DNA from: Trebouxia sp. TZW2008
Taxonomy: Eukaryota; Chlorophyta; Trebouxiophyceae; Trebouxiales; Trebouxiaceae
Length of the DNA: 64,000 nucleotides
Assembly: GCA_002118135.1 (NCBI GenBank)
Contig: BDIU01000014.1
Coordinates: 186,001 to 250,000 of the forward strand
Direction of reading: 5' to 3'
Positions 54,201 to 64,000 of the stretch are shown here, one piece after another. The stretch's first letter is position 1; each line of letters starts with the position of its first letter. The position numbers were made by a program, and so were the translations under genes. The notes under the pieces are model-generated. The model was not told the origin of the DNA, did no database searches, and saw nothing but the letters and a program-made list of their open reading frames with translations.

Positions 54201-57131
54201 TGCGGCTTCACAACTTGCAACACAGCAGCAGGAGACATCAGAGTGACTTCAGGCAAAACTGCACCCTTGCAAGCGCAACCAAAAAGCAGAACAGCACAGC
54301 TGACTTCAAGACGGGTATGTAAACCCGCCTGGTGTGCAGCCTGTGGTACATTTGAGGTCTCAGTGGGCACTGCCTGCCTTTCCTGCTGCCCTTCAAGGCT
54401 TGGGGGCTGCCCTTCACCACTGGCAATTGCCTGACCACTAGTCTCTACACCCAGACCTGCAGCTGAGTCCTCATTCTTATAGCTGACAATCTCTTTAGGG
54501 AATTCATTCAACTCTGATGCAGGAGTGGCGGAGGGGGCAGGGCTGAAGGTGGGGTGTGCCTGGGGTGGGTCAAGCTGAAAAGTGGACTCCTGAGGGCCTG
54601 AGGAGGGAGCTGTTGAGGTAGGGGTTGGGGTAGGGGCTGCTGAGGTGGGGACTGTTGGGGTGGGGGAGGAGATGGGGCCAGGGATGTAGACATGGGTGGT
54701 GGGGTCAAACTCAGCGGGGATGCCAAAGTCAAAGGGGATGCTTTGAACACGGGCGCCCTGATAGCCAGCTTGGGAGGCGGGGACCCCAATCTGCCTGGGA
54801 GGGGGTACAGTAACTTGATCACCAGATGCAGGGGTCTCTTCCAGGTAAGGCTGGGATGCAGCCAGCTGCTCAGGAACATTAGTGTGCTGTGATGCTGCAC
54901 TGCCAGCTGCATGAGTCTCAGCTGGCCTGTCTGCAACACTGACTGCCTGGCCAAGGCTGTCAGGCTGAGCCTCTTGGTGTTGTGGTGCCTCACCTTGTGA
55001 CGGTGTTGCAGTGGGAGCAGTGAAGGGTGCAGAACCAGCAGCTGTGACGCCCACTGGCTGGTAGTGTGTGCGAGTCTCTGCTGACTCAGGCAGAGGCAGC
55101 TGGGCAGGAGCAGCAGTCTCAGCCTGCACTGTCTCTGCTGCCTGTAGCACAACAGAAGTCTGAGTACAGAGAGGCGAAGAGGGGACTGGACATGTGTAGT
55201 CAGCAAAGACAGACGCACGACGCTCAATGAGACACTTAGAGTGCTGTCTTTACATCTGCTGTGCACAGGATGGCTGCAGCACGTGTGTGTGTGATGCTGC
55301 GCAATGATGAGCATCTTCAGCAAGTAAACCCGTGTCTGTGTAGGCCATGAGGATGAGTGAGCAAGATCTGCAGCAAAACTGTATGGCACGTTGATCAAGC
55401 TGACCTGTGATGAGGCAGCTGGGCGTGTGGAGCGCTCTGGGGTGGCAAAAGCCCCATAGATGCCCTTGCCCTTGCCAGAGAAACCAATGTTGGTGTTGTC
55501 TGGCAGGTCTCCTGTGGCAGTGTCCACAGACCCATGCGAGTCCACAGTCTGCCCTTGTGCCTGCACACACAAAACCAGAGTCAGACATAACAGTAAATGA
55601 TGCTCGAAAGGGTTTGGCAAATGCAGCTCACAGACAATGCTGGAAGGTATGCTTTATGCTCAGCTGCGCAAATGAGCAAGGATATCGCAAAAAGTTTGAT
55701 GCAAGTTTGCATGGCACAGTCCACCATACGACAGCTTGGATGACTATGCTTGTGTTGCATGTGACACAGCCTGAAGTGCTGTGATGCCGGATTGCAGCAA
55801 TGTGGTAAGCAGCTTGCATGCGAGTTCACATACTGGATGCTGGACTTCTGAACAGCACAGAACATTCACATCGCCTAAGCAAAGCTGGACGCACGCAACT
55901 CATGCCTCATTGTGCCAAATGACATAATCATGCATTGTTGAAAGCATTCTGTCAGACACTGAAGATCCACACTCATGGCTGCATCAGAACAAGCATGGCT
56001 GATCTGCTCTGCTGTATGACTGTACACAATGAACACAATAAGACATGAAGCTGCTCAGCTGGCCCAAAATTGCACTAACCTGAGTACTGCTGTTTGTGTA
56101 CAGCTGGTTCAGCTCATCCTCACTGGGCACCCCTGATGAGCTTCTGAACCCCCCAGTGGTCATGTTGTGCCCAGCTGGCAATGCTGTTTCTCCAGTACTG
56201 TCAAAGCCAGACACATTTTGCACCCGCTCACTGCTAACAGGCGCTGCTGTGGACTGTGTCTGAGACACACTTGAAGCAGCTGGGGCTTGACTGACTTGTG
56301 ACCCGGGCTGATGCTGCGTATTTGCTGATGAATCTGTCTCAGCAGGTCTTGTAACCTCAGCGTCCCGGCTGGGAGGGACTGTGGTTGATGGGCCTGTGGT
56401 CTCAGCCATGAGCTTTGAGATTGCATTGTTCTTGTAGCCTGGGGCAAAGACAGTCTCATTGCTGGCATCCTCTGAAGCTCCAGCTGGCTGGATTTCAGCA
56501 AACTCTGAGGCTGACTGGCTGGGCCCAGCCTGCAACATGTATGGTAGTTCAAAAATGAACTGAGACGTATAAAGGATTCGAAGGTGTAGCAGCACAAGGG
56601 AAGCAACGAGGCTTTAAGAGGCAGCATCAAAGCGTTGTCCTGACCTGTGAGCTAGACGGGTCCTGGATCTGCGATGCTTGCTGAGTTTGAGAGTATGGCA
56701 GACTGTCATCCTCGTCTTCGTGCCTCCCACCGCCAATTGGTGGCCTGCGTGGACCCTGCACAAATCGCTCACAGTCAGCTCTGATGCAAAGCAGGCGGCG
56801 TTGCAGTGTCGACTTTTGTATGCAGACAATCCCGTTAGGTCAGGAGAGACGACCTGGACGCAAGACACGTACAGCACAACTGTGATGACAAAAGAGACGC
56901 GACATGTTAAGCTATTTGAGTATGTGGGACACAAGTCATGCCAAACAACAAACAAAGCGTGGGAATGCCAGTATTGTGCAGATGTTCCGGGAGTGTCGAA
57001 GCATGTCTCGGTACCACACTCACCGTCGGGGTCTGTGGGTTGCTCTCTCGTCGAAAATCCTTCGATCCCTTGCTGAGCCCTAAGCTTTGTGACATGCGCG
57101 AAAAGACTCCTGCACGGCGTGGCGACTGCAT
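42294..57131 (-). CDS. Giant low-complexity protein with DPxYDP and FxDxPLL-type repeats
   Basis: Nineteen exons: 57131-57024, 56755-56645, 56529-56080, 55560-55405, 55141-54305, 53916-53023, 52533-52144, 51667-51347, 50997-50751, 50430-50281, 49807-49721, 49384-46064, 45758-45516, 45093-44879, 44618-44544, 44159-44055, 43785-43596, 43076-42988, 42533-42294. Phases agree at every junction (about 2742 aa). I recognise no folded domain. Composition is rich in P, S, Q, A, T and E, so most is probably disordered. Motif 1, DP-[LVAS]-[YF]-DP, occurs nine times: six in the 3.3-kb exon, two in 50997-50751, one in 45093-44879. Motif 2, F-x-[DSN]-x-P-[LI]-[LF] (FSSTPLLG, FSDEPLLG, FQDRPILR, FRDNPIF), occurs about 18 times. 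There are also a Q-rich tract, an RGG-like region (GGQRGFRGGARG) and a C-terminal SRGGNQYSWGREG. A scaffold or multivalent docking role is a guess. The start is the first ATG inside a CpG-rich island. Confidence 0.8.
44185..44239. repeat. (GGGCC)4(GGGCA)7 G-rich microsatellite
   Basis: Eleven consecutive pentamers each carry a GGG run on the plus strand. In the minus-strand transcript this is a C-rich block 26 nt upstream of the acceptor of exon 16 (44159). The G-rich strand has clear G-quadruplex potential. Confidence 0.92.
48929..48969 (-). repeat. Polyglutamine tract in the giant protein
   Basis: CTG/TTG triplets on the plus strand encode a run of Gln interrupted by one Arg (Q8-R-Q5, then E-Q) in the large exon. 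It is one of several Q-rich patches and is likely length-variable. Confidence 0.85.
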
Positions 57132-57800
57132 TATGCCTTTGTAGATCTCAGTAGGCCGCGAGGGCTACAAATTGCAGCCCACGGGCCACAAAAGTCTCGA
57201 AAGCAAACTTGCTGGCTACGAAGGCTTCGTGATAAGTTGCAGCATGATTGCGAGCTGTCGAAGCGCTGCCTGATGTCGATAAACGCTACCTGATTAGTCA
57301 GATCAATAGCCGCTGTCTGCAGGTTCTCGTTAGAATTCCATATGCGAGTCAGGAATGCTTCTTCCCCTTCAAGCGATGCCCTGCGTCAGCAACTGAGCTC
57401 TGACACCCAGCGCAGCAGCTGACTTGCCGCATGGTCCCGTAAGTACACCCGAAAAGTTGTTCTGAAGTGCCTTTCAATTGCCGCTTCAGCCTGCAGGTCA
57501 TTCGCCGACCGTGTCTCGTGGCGGCAGACCTCAACCCGCATTCACTTATCAGCACGGTCGGTCCCTTCGCATTGCGTTATAGTCAGTCACCCGCGTGCAC
57601 CTCTTCAGATCCTCCGTCAGCAGTATGGTACGCCTAGCCGCGGCCGTCGCCATCAACAGCACCGCAACAGCTGCTGATCAACAAGTCGCAGAGACAGACG
57701 AAACGCAGGAGAAACGCATTCAGGAAGCCTATACCGACGCATGCAACTTGCTCACTGCAGGAGATAGAGCAGAAGCAAAGGTCAACTGAGTTGCATGCTG
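56990..57800. promoter_or_regulatory. Bidirectional CpG-rich promoter
   Basis: Only 493 bp separate the start codons of the giant minus-strand gene (57131) and the CABIN1-like plus-strand gene (57625). CpG-rich sequence covers the gap and both first exons (CCGTCGGGGTC, GCCGCGAGGG, CTAGCCGCGGCCGTCGCC). No TATA box is evident. A shared divergent promoter is the simplest reading. Confidence 0.55.
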
Positions 57801-60737
57801 CGTGCGCTTTGACTTGTCTGCGACTTGTCTGCATGTTGAACAGGGCATGCCAGTGGCCGCTGCTTTGTTTACAGATGTTGTTCGAGCAGCTCCTGGAAGA
57901 GCCAGCTCTGCAAGCTGCACGGTCATCACCAACGAACATCCCCGTCTTCTCTGTAATTCTATACTGTGTCCTCAAGGATCTGGCTACCATCTGGTCTAGT
58001 GAAGACGACCATTCTCAGAAGGCACTCCAGCTGTATGTGGAAGCTGCTCAGCGTGACATTACAGATGCAGCATTGTGGCGCCACACGGGGACACTGGTGA
58101 GCTTGAGTGATGTCTGCCAGCAAGCTCCTGTCATTAAGCAGGCTCATCCCGCTGTGTACAACAACACCTGTTCAGCATTCCCCGTTACAGCTTGCACACT
58201 GCTCACATATCCGCCGATGCGCCCATGATGATTACACTCAGCCATGCATTGGCAAAACCTTGAGCTGAATACTGTCGCGTCGTACTGTTGCTGAGCACCT
58301 CTGCACTACACTGCAGGCTGGTGAGCTTGGACACTTAGGCATTGCCAGGCATGCTCTGGAGTCTGGTTTGAGATGCATTCCACAGCACTTTGCAATGCAA
58401 AGTCATCTGCTGGAGGTCGTTCTTCAGCTGGCTGACTGGCAATCTGTTGTGGCAGTCTCAAATCTTATGCTGACACAGAACCCCAGGCATGTGCGTGCAA
58501 CGGCAGTCAGCTCTGCAGTGCATAGTCAGCTTCAGCCTGACCTCAGAGCTCATCAAAAGCGGCCAGCAAGCAGCTCTGTCGTCGACACTGCTCAGCTAAA
58601 GTCACAGATCAAGCGCAGGCGTGTCGCTGCTGACACTGCCTCTGAGCATGTACAGCCAGCTGAGCACCACATTCATTTGACAGCCTTGACTTGGGATTGT
58701 TTGCTCAAGGCTATCAACAGCAGTATCAGCAACGCTTCCAGGCAAGGTAGACCCGGTGCATACAAGGTTGTATTCTCCATGCCAGAGTTGCAGAGCGACA
58801 CCCAGACTGCAACTGCAAGTTCTTCAGTTGCGGTAAGTGCAGCTGAAGGCCAAGCAGCAGTGCCGCTATCTCCTGATGCGACACGATGCAGTGATGCTGT
58901 ACAACCAGAAGATGCTGAGGAGCTCAAGTCGCCGAGTCCTGAGGTCTTAAAGGCAAAGCCCAGCATGGCTCCTGTTGTGCCACAGCGTGCATCAAAGAGG
59001 CTGGGCTTAAGCAGGTATGGTAGGGTGTTCAGCCTGAAACAAGTGTGCATAGGCGCATGCTCACGCCTGTGAAAGTGGTCAAAATGGCTGATGAGTAACC
59101 CAACATGGCGGAAGCCTGATTGCTTGCAGATTTCAAGGCTCCTGCGTGATTTATAGTGGGGTAGAAGGCTTTGTTCAGTTTGACTATACTTCGCATGTGC
59201 ATCAAGATCCTGAATGCATGCGGACACTCAACAGACGTGCTTGGGCACAGCTTCTGCTTGCAACATGAGACATGAAAAACAAAGTGTTGTTGCTTACTAC
59301 CGTTGCTTCATCGCATCTGCAGAAACAAAGTCATCTCAGCTTGGAATTGAGAGAACTGGTCAAGTTCTTAAGGAAATGAATTTGAGTCACCACTCAACTT
59401 GCAGGGCAGTAACTGAGGCTGGGTCAGATCGTGAGACACCTGAGCCCTCCAAGAACATGGTAGAGCTGCTAGCACCCTTCCTGGCACCCTATCCTGCAGA
59501 TGCAGCTGCCAAGGGTGCTGATCTTGCTTCTGAGCTTGAACCCAAAAGCAGCTCAATCTCTGGCAGTCTGTCAGCAGCAGAGGAGCAGCAATCTGTGCAC
59601 CAATTTGTCAAGCAACAGCACGGCAATGGCGGGCTATATCAGGTTGCTGCTGCTGCCTTAGAGCGAGTACTTCTTGGCAACTTACCAGCCAAGCAAGTGT
59701 CTGACCTGAATCAAGAGCTGATCAAGCTGGAGAGTGTTGTCAGAGGTAAGCTTGATGCTTCATATCCAACCTGCTGTTGGCCAGTACAAACACACCATGC
59801 TTGCGGACTCAGCGTGTAATGCTTTCAGTGCAAGGCCAGCTTTGCTTTGCATTGCACAGATGCAAGATTGTGAAGTTGACTAAATTTATTTGAAATGGCT
59901 GTCTTGCCTACATTGAGGGGTCATGCAAGTCTGCCAGCCTAACGCAAAGACCTGCTGGCTCATACCCTTGTATGCGCAGTTTGCTACAGTATATGCACAT
60001 AGGTCATGTCAAGGTATAAGCACACAACCAAACTTGTCTTGCAGGTTGGCAGCGAGTCCCTGCTGTGGCTATTGCATTGGCAGAGATGTGCTTCCAGTTA
60101 GTCCAGCAGCAGCCCATCAAGTCAAGCAGACACAAGCAAAGACATAGCGCAAGCCACAGCAAGCATGATCAGCTGCTTCACAGCTGCATTGCTAACGTGG
60201 GTATCTTTGAGGCAGCGCTGTTGATGCAAAGGTCAGCAAACCCTGGTGAAGCAGCTTCAGCTGACAGCTTGCAAGACTCTGAAATACAGCAGGGTACAGC
60301 AGCTCAGCCAACTGCTCTCAGTCAGCCTTCTCTCCACTCGCTTGTTGTACGGTACTACTGGCTTGGAGGCTGTGTGAGTGAGCACCTGAAACAGCATGAA
60401 GATGCAGCTCAGCAGTACGAGGCATGCAAAGCAGCGCTGAGCACCTTGTCAGAGGCAACCATGCTAGCTCAAGCAGGACCTGTGGGATCCTCCCATCTTA
60501 CCATCAGTCAAGTGGACAGCAGCTTGGCTAGGCTGAGAATGGTCACAATGGTTGAGGATGGCCGCAAGAGTATCAACCAAGGTCAACAGTCAGAGCTTAT
60601 TGCGCGCCTGAGTCCAGTTCTGCTGGCTGGCGTGATCAACAAGATTGCTCTGGAAGTGCCTCAGCATCTTGCAGGCCTTGAGCTGCTGCAGGTACTCCTT
60701 GGCTGGCTGGCTGGCTGGCTGGCTGTCTGGCTGTCTG

Positions 60738-60792
<55 letters not shown>

Positions 60793-60793
60793 A

Positions 60794-60832
<39 letters not shown>

Positions 60833-63800
60833 GTTGGTCTGTCTGGCTGGCCTGCCTGCATAGCTGCCTGCCCTGAGGAGGAAAGCACATTGAGTTGTCT
60901 ACAGTATATGGTCATGCGTAAAGCTTGTTGCCTCTTCTGCTTATTTCTCGTTGAATGCGGCCATGTCATGGTCCAGCAGTTCTGTCACCAAACAGCATTT
61001 TGGCTCACATTGTCAAAGTGCCTTGCATTCTTTGAGCAGAACCCTAAACCCTAACCAGGATTGAATTTCCTACATTGACCAGTCCATTGCTATTGCACAG
61101 GAAGCAGCATCAGATGTTGACGACTGGCAGACGCATTTGCAGTGCCTCCTTGCCAAAGCTTCCCTTCAGTTGAATCCCATGCCAGATAAGCCCAGCAGCA
61201 GCAACAGCAGCCAAGCCCAACCTGTGCCCAGCCCAGCCATCCTGACTGTGGTCACAAACCTCAATGACACCCTGACTGAACATTTGCTGGTCTGGGAGCA
61301 GAAGCTAAAGGCAGCAAATGCCTCAGCAATGGCAGAGTATGCTCAGATGCTGACAAGGGTACAGTGGCAGGTTGTGGGCATCATACACAGCCTGTACTGT
61401 TCTCTTGCAGGCAGTGGTGCTGCTGCTTCCCCCAACAGCCGTACACTTGATCTCAAGGTATACTGCACTTGACACAAAACTTGTCATTTTGGTGCTTACT
61501 TATCAAGGCTGTGCTGCGGTCGCTTTGCGTTGTGGCATGCGGCACTGACTGGTGTCATTGACCTGGCCTGTGCTGCTCTGTTGGCTTGCTCAGAGTCTCA
61601 GAGACTCAAGCATGCAGCAGGCCTGAGTCATGCATTGCTTTTAAGGGAGCCTTGGCAATTGTCTTGATGCTTACAATTGCATGCATAGAGCTATGCAGAT
61701 GTAATGCTCTTCTCGCATTCTGGCACACTGCATCAAGATATGCTCTACGCTGAATGCAGGAGCAGAAGCGGCAAAATGGGCTGCTGGACGCTTTTCATCT
61801 GCTGCTGAAATTGCGCCAGTTAGATATGAAGCTGGCTTGTGATGCAGCTACTCAGCTGCAGCTGCTTGCAACTGCAGCAGCCATGCACTCTGACACTGGG
61901 ACTTTGAGCATTGCCCACGGCGCCTTTTTGAAGACATGCCTCTACTCTTTTGCGCCATTCTTTGCAGGTACAGCCTCTCCCCTCACTTGTGACCTTTGCA
62001 CTGCTTGACTATATGCCACTGCAATCAGGCTCACAGCTCCTTTTATGGCTGATATGTTGACTGCTGTAAGCTGAATTTTCCAATGTGATTTTGCTATCAG
62101 AAATATGCTGATCTATATGCAGCATGGCAGCTTTATCTACCTTGTGCGCCTTCCTTGTGCAGATGCATGCAAGGCGGCTGCAGCAAATGCTGACACAACA
62201 GCCACAGGGGCAGCAACTGCTCTGATAGGCGCAGCAGCGCAATGTGTGCACCTCCTGTATGGCCTTGAATTACCCATAGCGGACGAAGGGTTCACAGAAG
62301 GGTATCAGGTATACTTCCCATGAGGTCTGCACGCTGAATGCTGGGCTTGCTATGTCATGCTGTCAAGGTGCATAGCCAGCAGCACTTCAAGCATACTTGG
62401 CGCATGGCTTCTCTGCTAATCTATGAATTGTATGTGTAGTGAAGTTGAGTAGCTTTTCCGCATTGATCAGGACATTGCTGTACTCGACGCAGTCTGGGGC
62501 TCCAAGTGCTGCTCAATGTCTATTCTTGCTGCGGAGCTTTGTCCATGTTTAGAGTTGATGCTCAAACAATGTTCTGAACTTCAGGGCAGAGCAGACAAGC
62601 AGACTCCATACGCGCAAAAGGAGGCTTTCTGCTTGTGGATGTACCTTGCCCACTTCTGCCCAGCTCTGACCACCAAAAGCAAGCCTTTCAAACAGCGCTT
62701 GCAAGGTGATCCCTTCAGAATCTGCACGCTTCAGCACTACACCCTGTGACTGTGTAAGCTTGAAACAGTGACCATGTTACCAGCACCAGGTATTTTTCCA
62801 TTGCTGGCTTATGCCTTAGCGATAGTGTTCTCGTGACCTCATCTCATGACCAAGACTGTGGTCCTGACCTTGCAACATCAGTACATGCTCTGAAATCATT
62901 GTAGCGTCAAGCATGAAATGCACTGGAGTCAATCTCTGCCGTCAGTACTGCCAGCTCAGCTCATTGTTACTATGTGCAACTTCACAAAGCTGTTCATGCA
63001 GAGCTGCTTGGGGCCATTGCTGACCAGCTTCCTCCTCCACCAGATTCTGTTCTTGCCCAGTTTGATCTGGATGCTCTGCTGGACAGCCACGCATCCACTG
63101 CTGAACCTGGCATACCTCCTCCTGCCTCAGCATTTGCTGCAGCAGACCCAATGCAACAGGCAGGAGGGCAAGGTGAAGGCCTTGAGCCCATGCAAGTAGA
63201 CCCTGCAGCAGCACACCCATTCAAACTGGATGAAGCAGCATTGCAGCAAGCTGTCCAAGATGATCCAGATAGTGGGGTCCACTCACAGCTATACCATCTG
63301 TTAGCGCAGTGCCAGCCAGACATGTTTGATGACATGGCTGAGGATGTCATTTTGAGACAAGAAGGACATGAGCAAATCCAGGAGACACTGCTGATCACAC
63401 GCTATGACTTGTGCTACAACCCCAGGCGCTATGAGAGCTGGGAGCGAGTTGTCAGTAAGTTGCCCTACCTGACAAACCCTTGTGTGGCGTTGTGAGATGA
63501 TGCATCTTGTATGCAGTCGCATTACGTCGACTAAGTTTTTGGGGGACCCCAGCCCCCAGCAGATACATCACCTATGCCACCTGATCCTTGTACCCTAAGC
63601 CCATTGGTCCTGTTGCATGAGCCATCACAAACCTGACCATGATAAGCTATCTGATTGGTGCACATCTTCCTTGCACACCTTCTGTAGTTTATGTTCACAG
63701 GACAATTGTGCAGACTGCTTGGCTGTGCCCATCAATCATGCATTTGGCATTCACAGCACTCAGGACTTCCTGCAGTCTTCCTTCCTCACACCATAATGAC

Positions 63801-64000
63801 ATATTTTGCCCGCTTCTGTAGATACTGCCATCACACTGCTCAAAAGTTGCTGTTGGCTGCAGATACCTACATTACAGCTGGCAGCGCTCTGGCAAACGCA
63901 GCCGCCAATCACATGTCAGTAGCAGACTGGCAGGAGAACACAGACCTGCGCAGCCGCTTCCGTCAATACTGCAGCAGAGCCTTTGCGGCAATCCATCACG
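57625..64000 (+). CDS. CABIN1/HIR3-like histone-chaperone complex subunit (partial, 3' end outside window)
   Basis: Exons 57625-57780, 57875-58096, 58317-59014, 59405-59745, 60045-60691, 61101-61457, 61760-61967, 62163-62308, 62471-62705, 63002-63454, 63822-64000+. Over 1200 residues are present. CABIN1 and HIR3 are large helical TPR-type scaffolds of the HIRA/HIR complex that deposits H3.3-H4 independently of replication in the nucleus. Support: a TPR-like N-terminus (LQLYVEAAQRDITDAALW, GIARHALESGLRCIP, LADWQSVVAVSNLML), a basic nuclear-targeting-like KRRR, and family-typical downstream blocks (RYYWLGGCVSEHLK, HGAFLKTCLYSF, LLYGLELP, YDLCYNPRRYESWE, ADWQENTDLRSRFRQYC). The start at 57625 is the first ATG in frame. 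Phase between 63454 and 63822 does not match, so a missed micro-exon or another donor is needed there. Exon 9 (62471-62705) is the weakest in similarity but phase-consistent. Confidence 0.78.
60701..60834. repeat. (GGCT)n followed by long (CTGT)n microsatellite in an intron
   Basis: About seven GGCT units (60701-60730) pass into about 27 CTGT units (60722-60833) with rare interruptions. It starts 9 bp after the exon 5 donor of the CABIN1-like gene. It keeps an open frame on both strands purely because of its simple composition. Confidence 0.95.
61041..61056. repeat. Interstitial telomeric repeat
   Basis: ACCCTAAACCCTAACC contains about two units of the plant/green-algal telomere repeat CCCTAAA. 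It lies in an intron of the CABIN1-like gene, 44 bp before an exon. Confidence 0.8.

Noticed and set aside
60065..61054. A 329-codon ORF as an intact exon
   Set aside because: Its second half is translated microsatellite. A donor at 60692 ends the real exon and the next exon at 61101 fits phase.
1..64000. tRNA or rRNA genes
   Set aside because: I looked for conserved A/B-box-like and rRNA core sequences on both strands while reading and saw none. A covariance-model scan was not possible.

Overview
The window is nuclear DNA of an intron-dense eukaryote, most likely a chlorophyte green alga and possibly a trebouxiophyte. The evidence is short exons with clean GT...AG junctions in every gene, a plant-type full-size ABCG/PDR transporter, a CABIN1/HIR3-type gene with plant-like motifs, TGTAA motifs downstream of stops, and short interstitial plant-type telomere repeats (CCCTAAA). 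All gene models below were built by hand: ORF pieces were joined only where splice sites and reading phase agreed.

Layout: 1-4340 holds no supportable gene, only decayed repeats. 4542-7302 (+) and 8751-12823 (+) are two tandem paralogous bZIP genes whose exon lengths largely match. 14119-29864 (-) is a complete PDR-type ABC transporter of about 32 exons and about 1555 aa. 31076-41315 (+) is a class 3 lipase with several predicted N-terminal membrane segments (about 857 aa, 18 exons). 42294-57131 (-) is a 19-exon gene for an approximately 2742-aa low-complexity protein built on two short repeated motifs. 57625 to the window end (+) is the 5' part of a CABIN1/HIR3-like histone-chaperone subunit. 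It lies head-to-head with the giant gene across a 493-bp gap. The gene order is + + - + - +. No operon logic applies, and the six products show no obvious common pathway.

The most unusual structure is a recurrent 'exon echo'. In bZIP B, the transporter and the lipase, intron after intron carries one to five degraded tandem copies of the neighbouring exon edge together with its splice site and some intron. Spacing is about 120-230 bp. The clearest cases are a six-copy array in the lipase (35626-36590), a four-copy array of the lipase nucleophile exon in which one copy reads GHGLGG instead of GHSLGG, and three successive arrays in bZIP B. One transporter copy is inverted and nearly intact, and could form a stem around the exon encoding the second Walker A.

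CpG is concentrated at about 4.3-5.1, 8.6-9.2, 29.4-30.8 and 57.0-57.8 kb, at or near the 5' ends of genes, while the bulk is TG/CA/TGCA-rich. This looks like promoter islands in an otherwise CpG-decayed and probably methylated genome.
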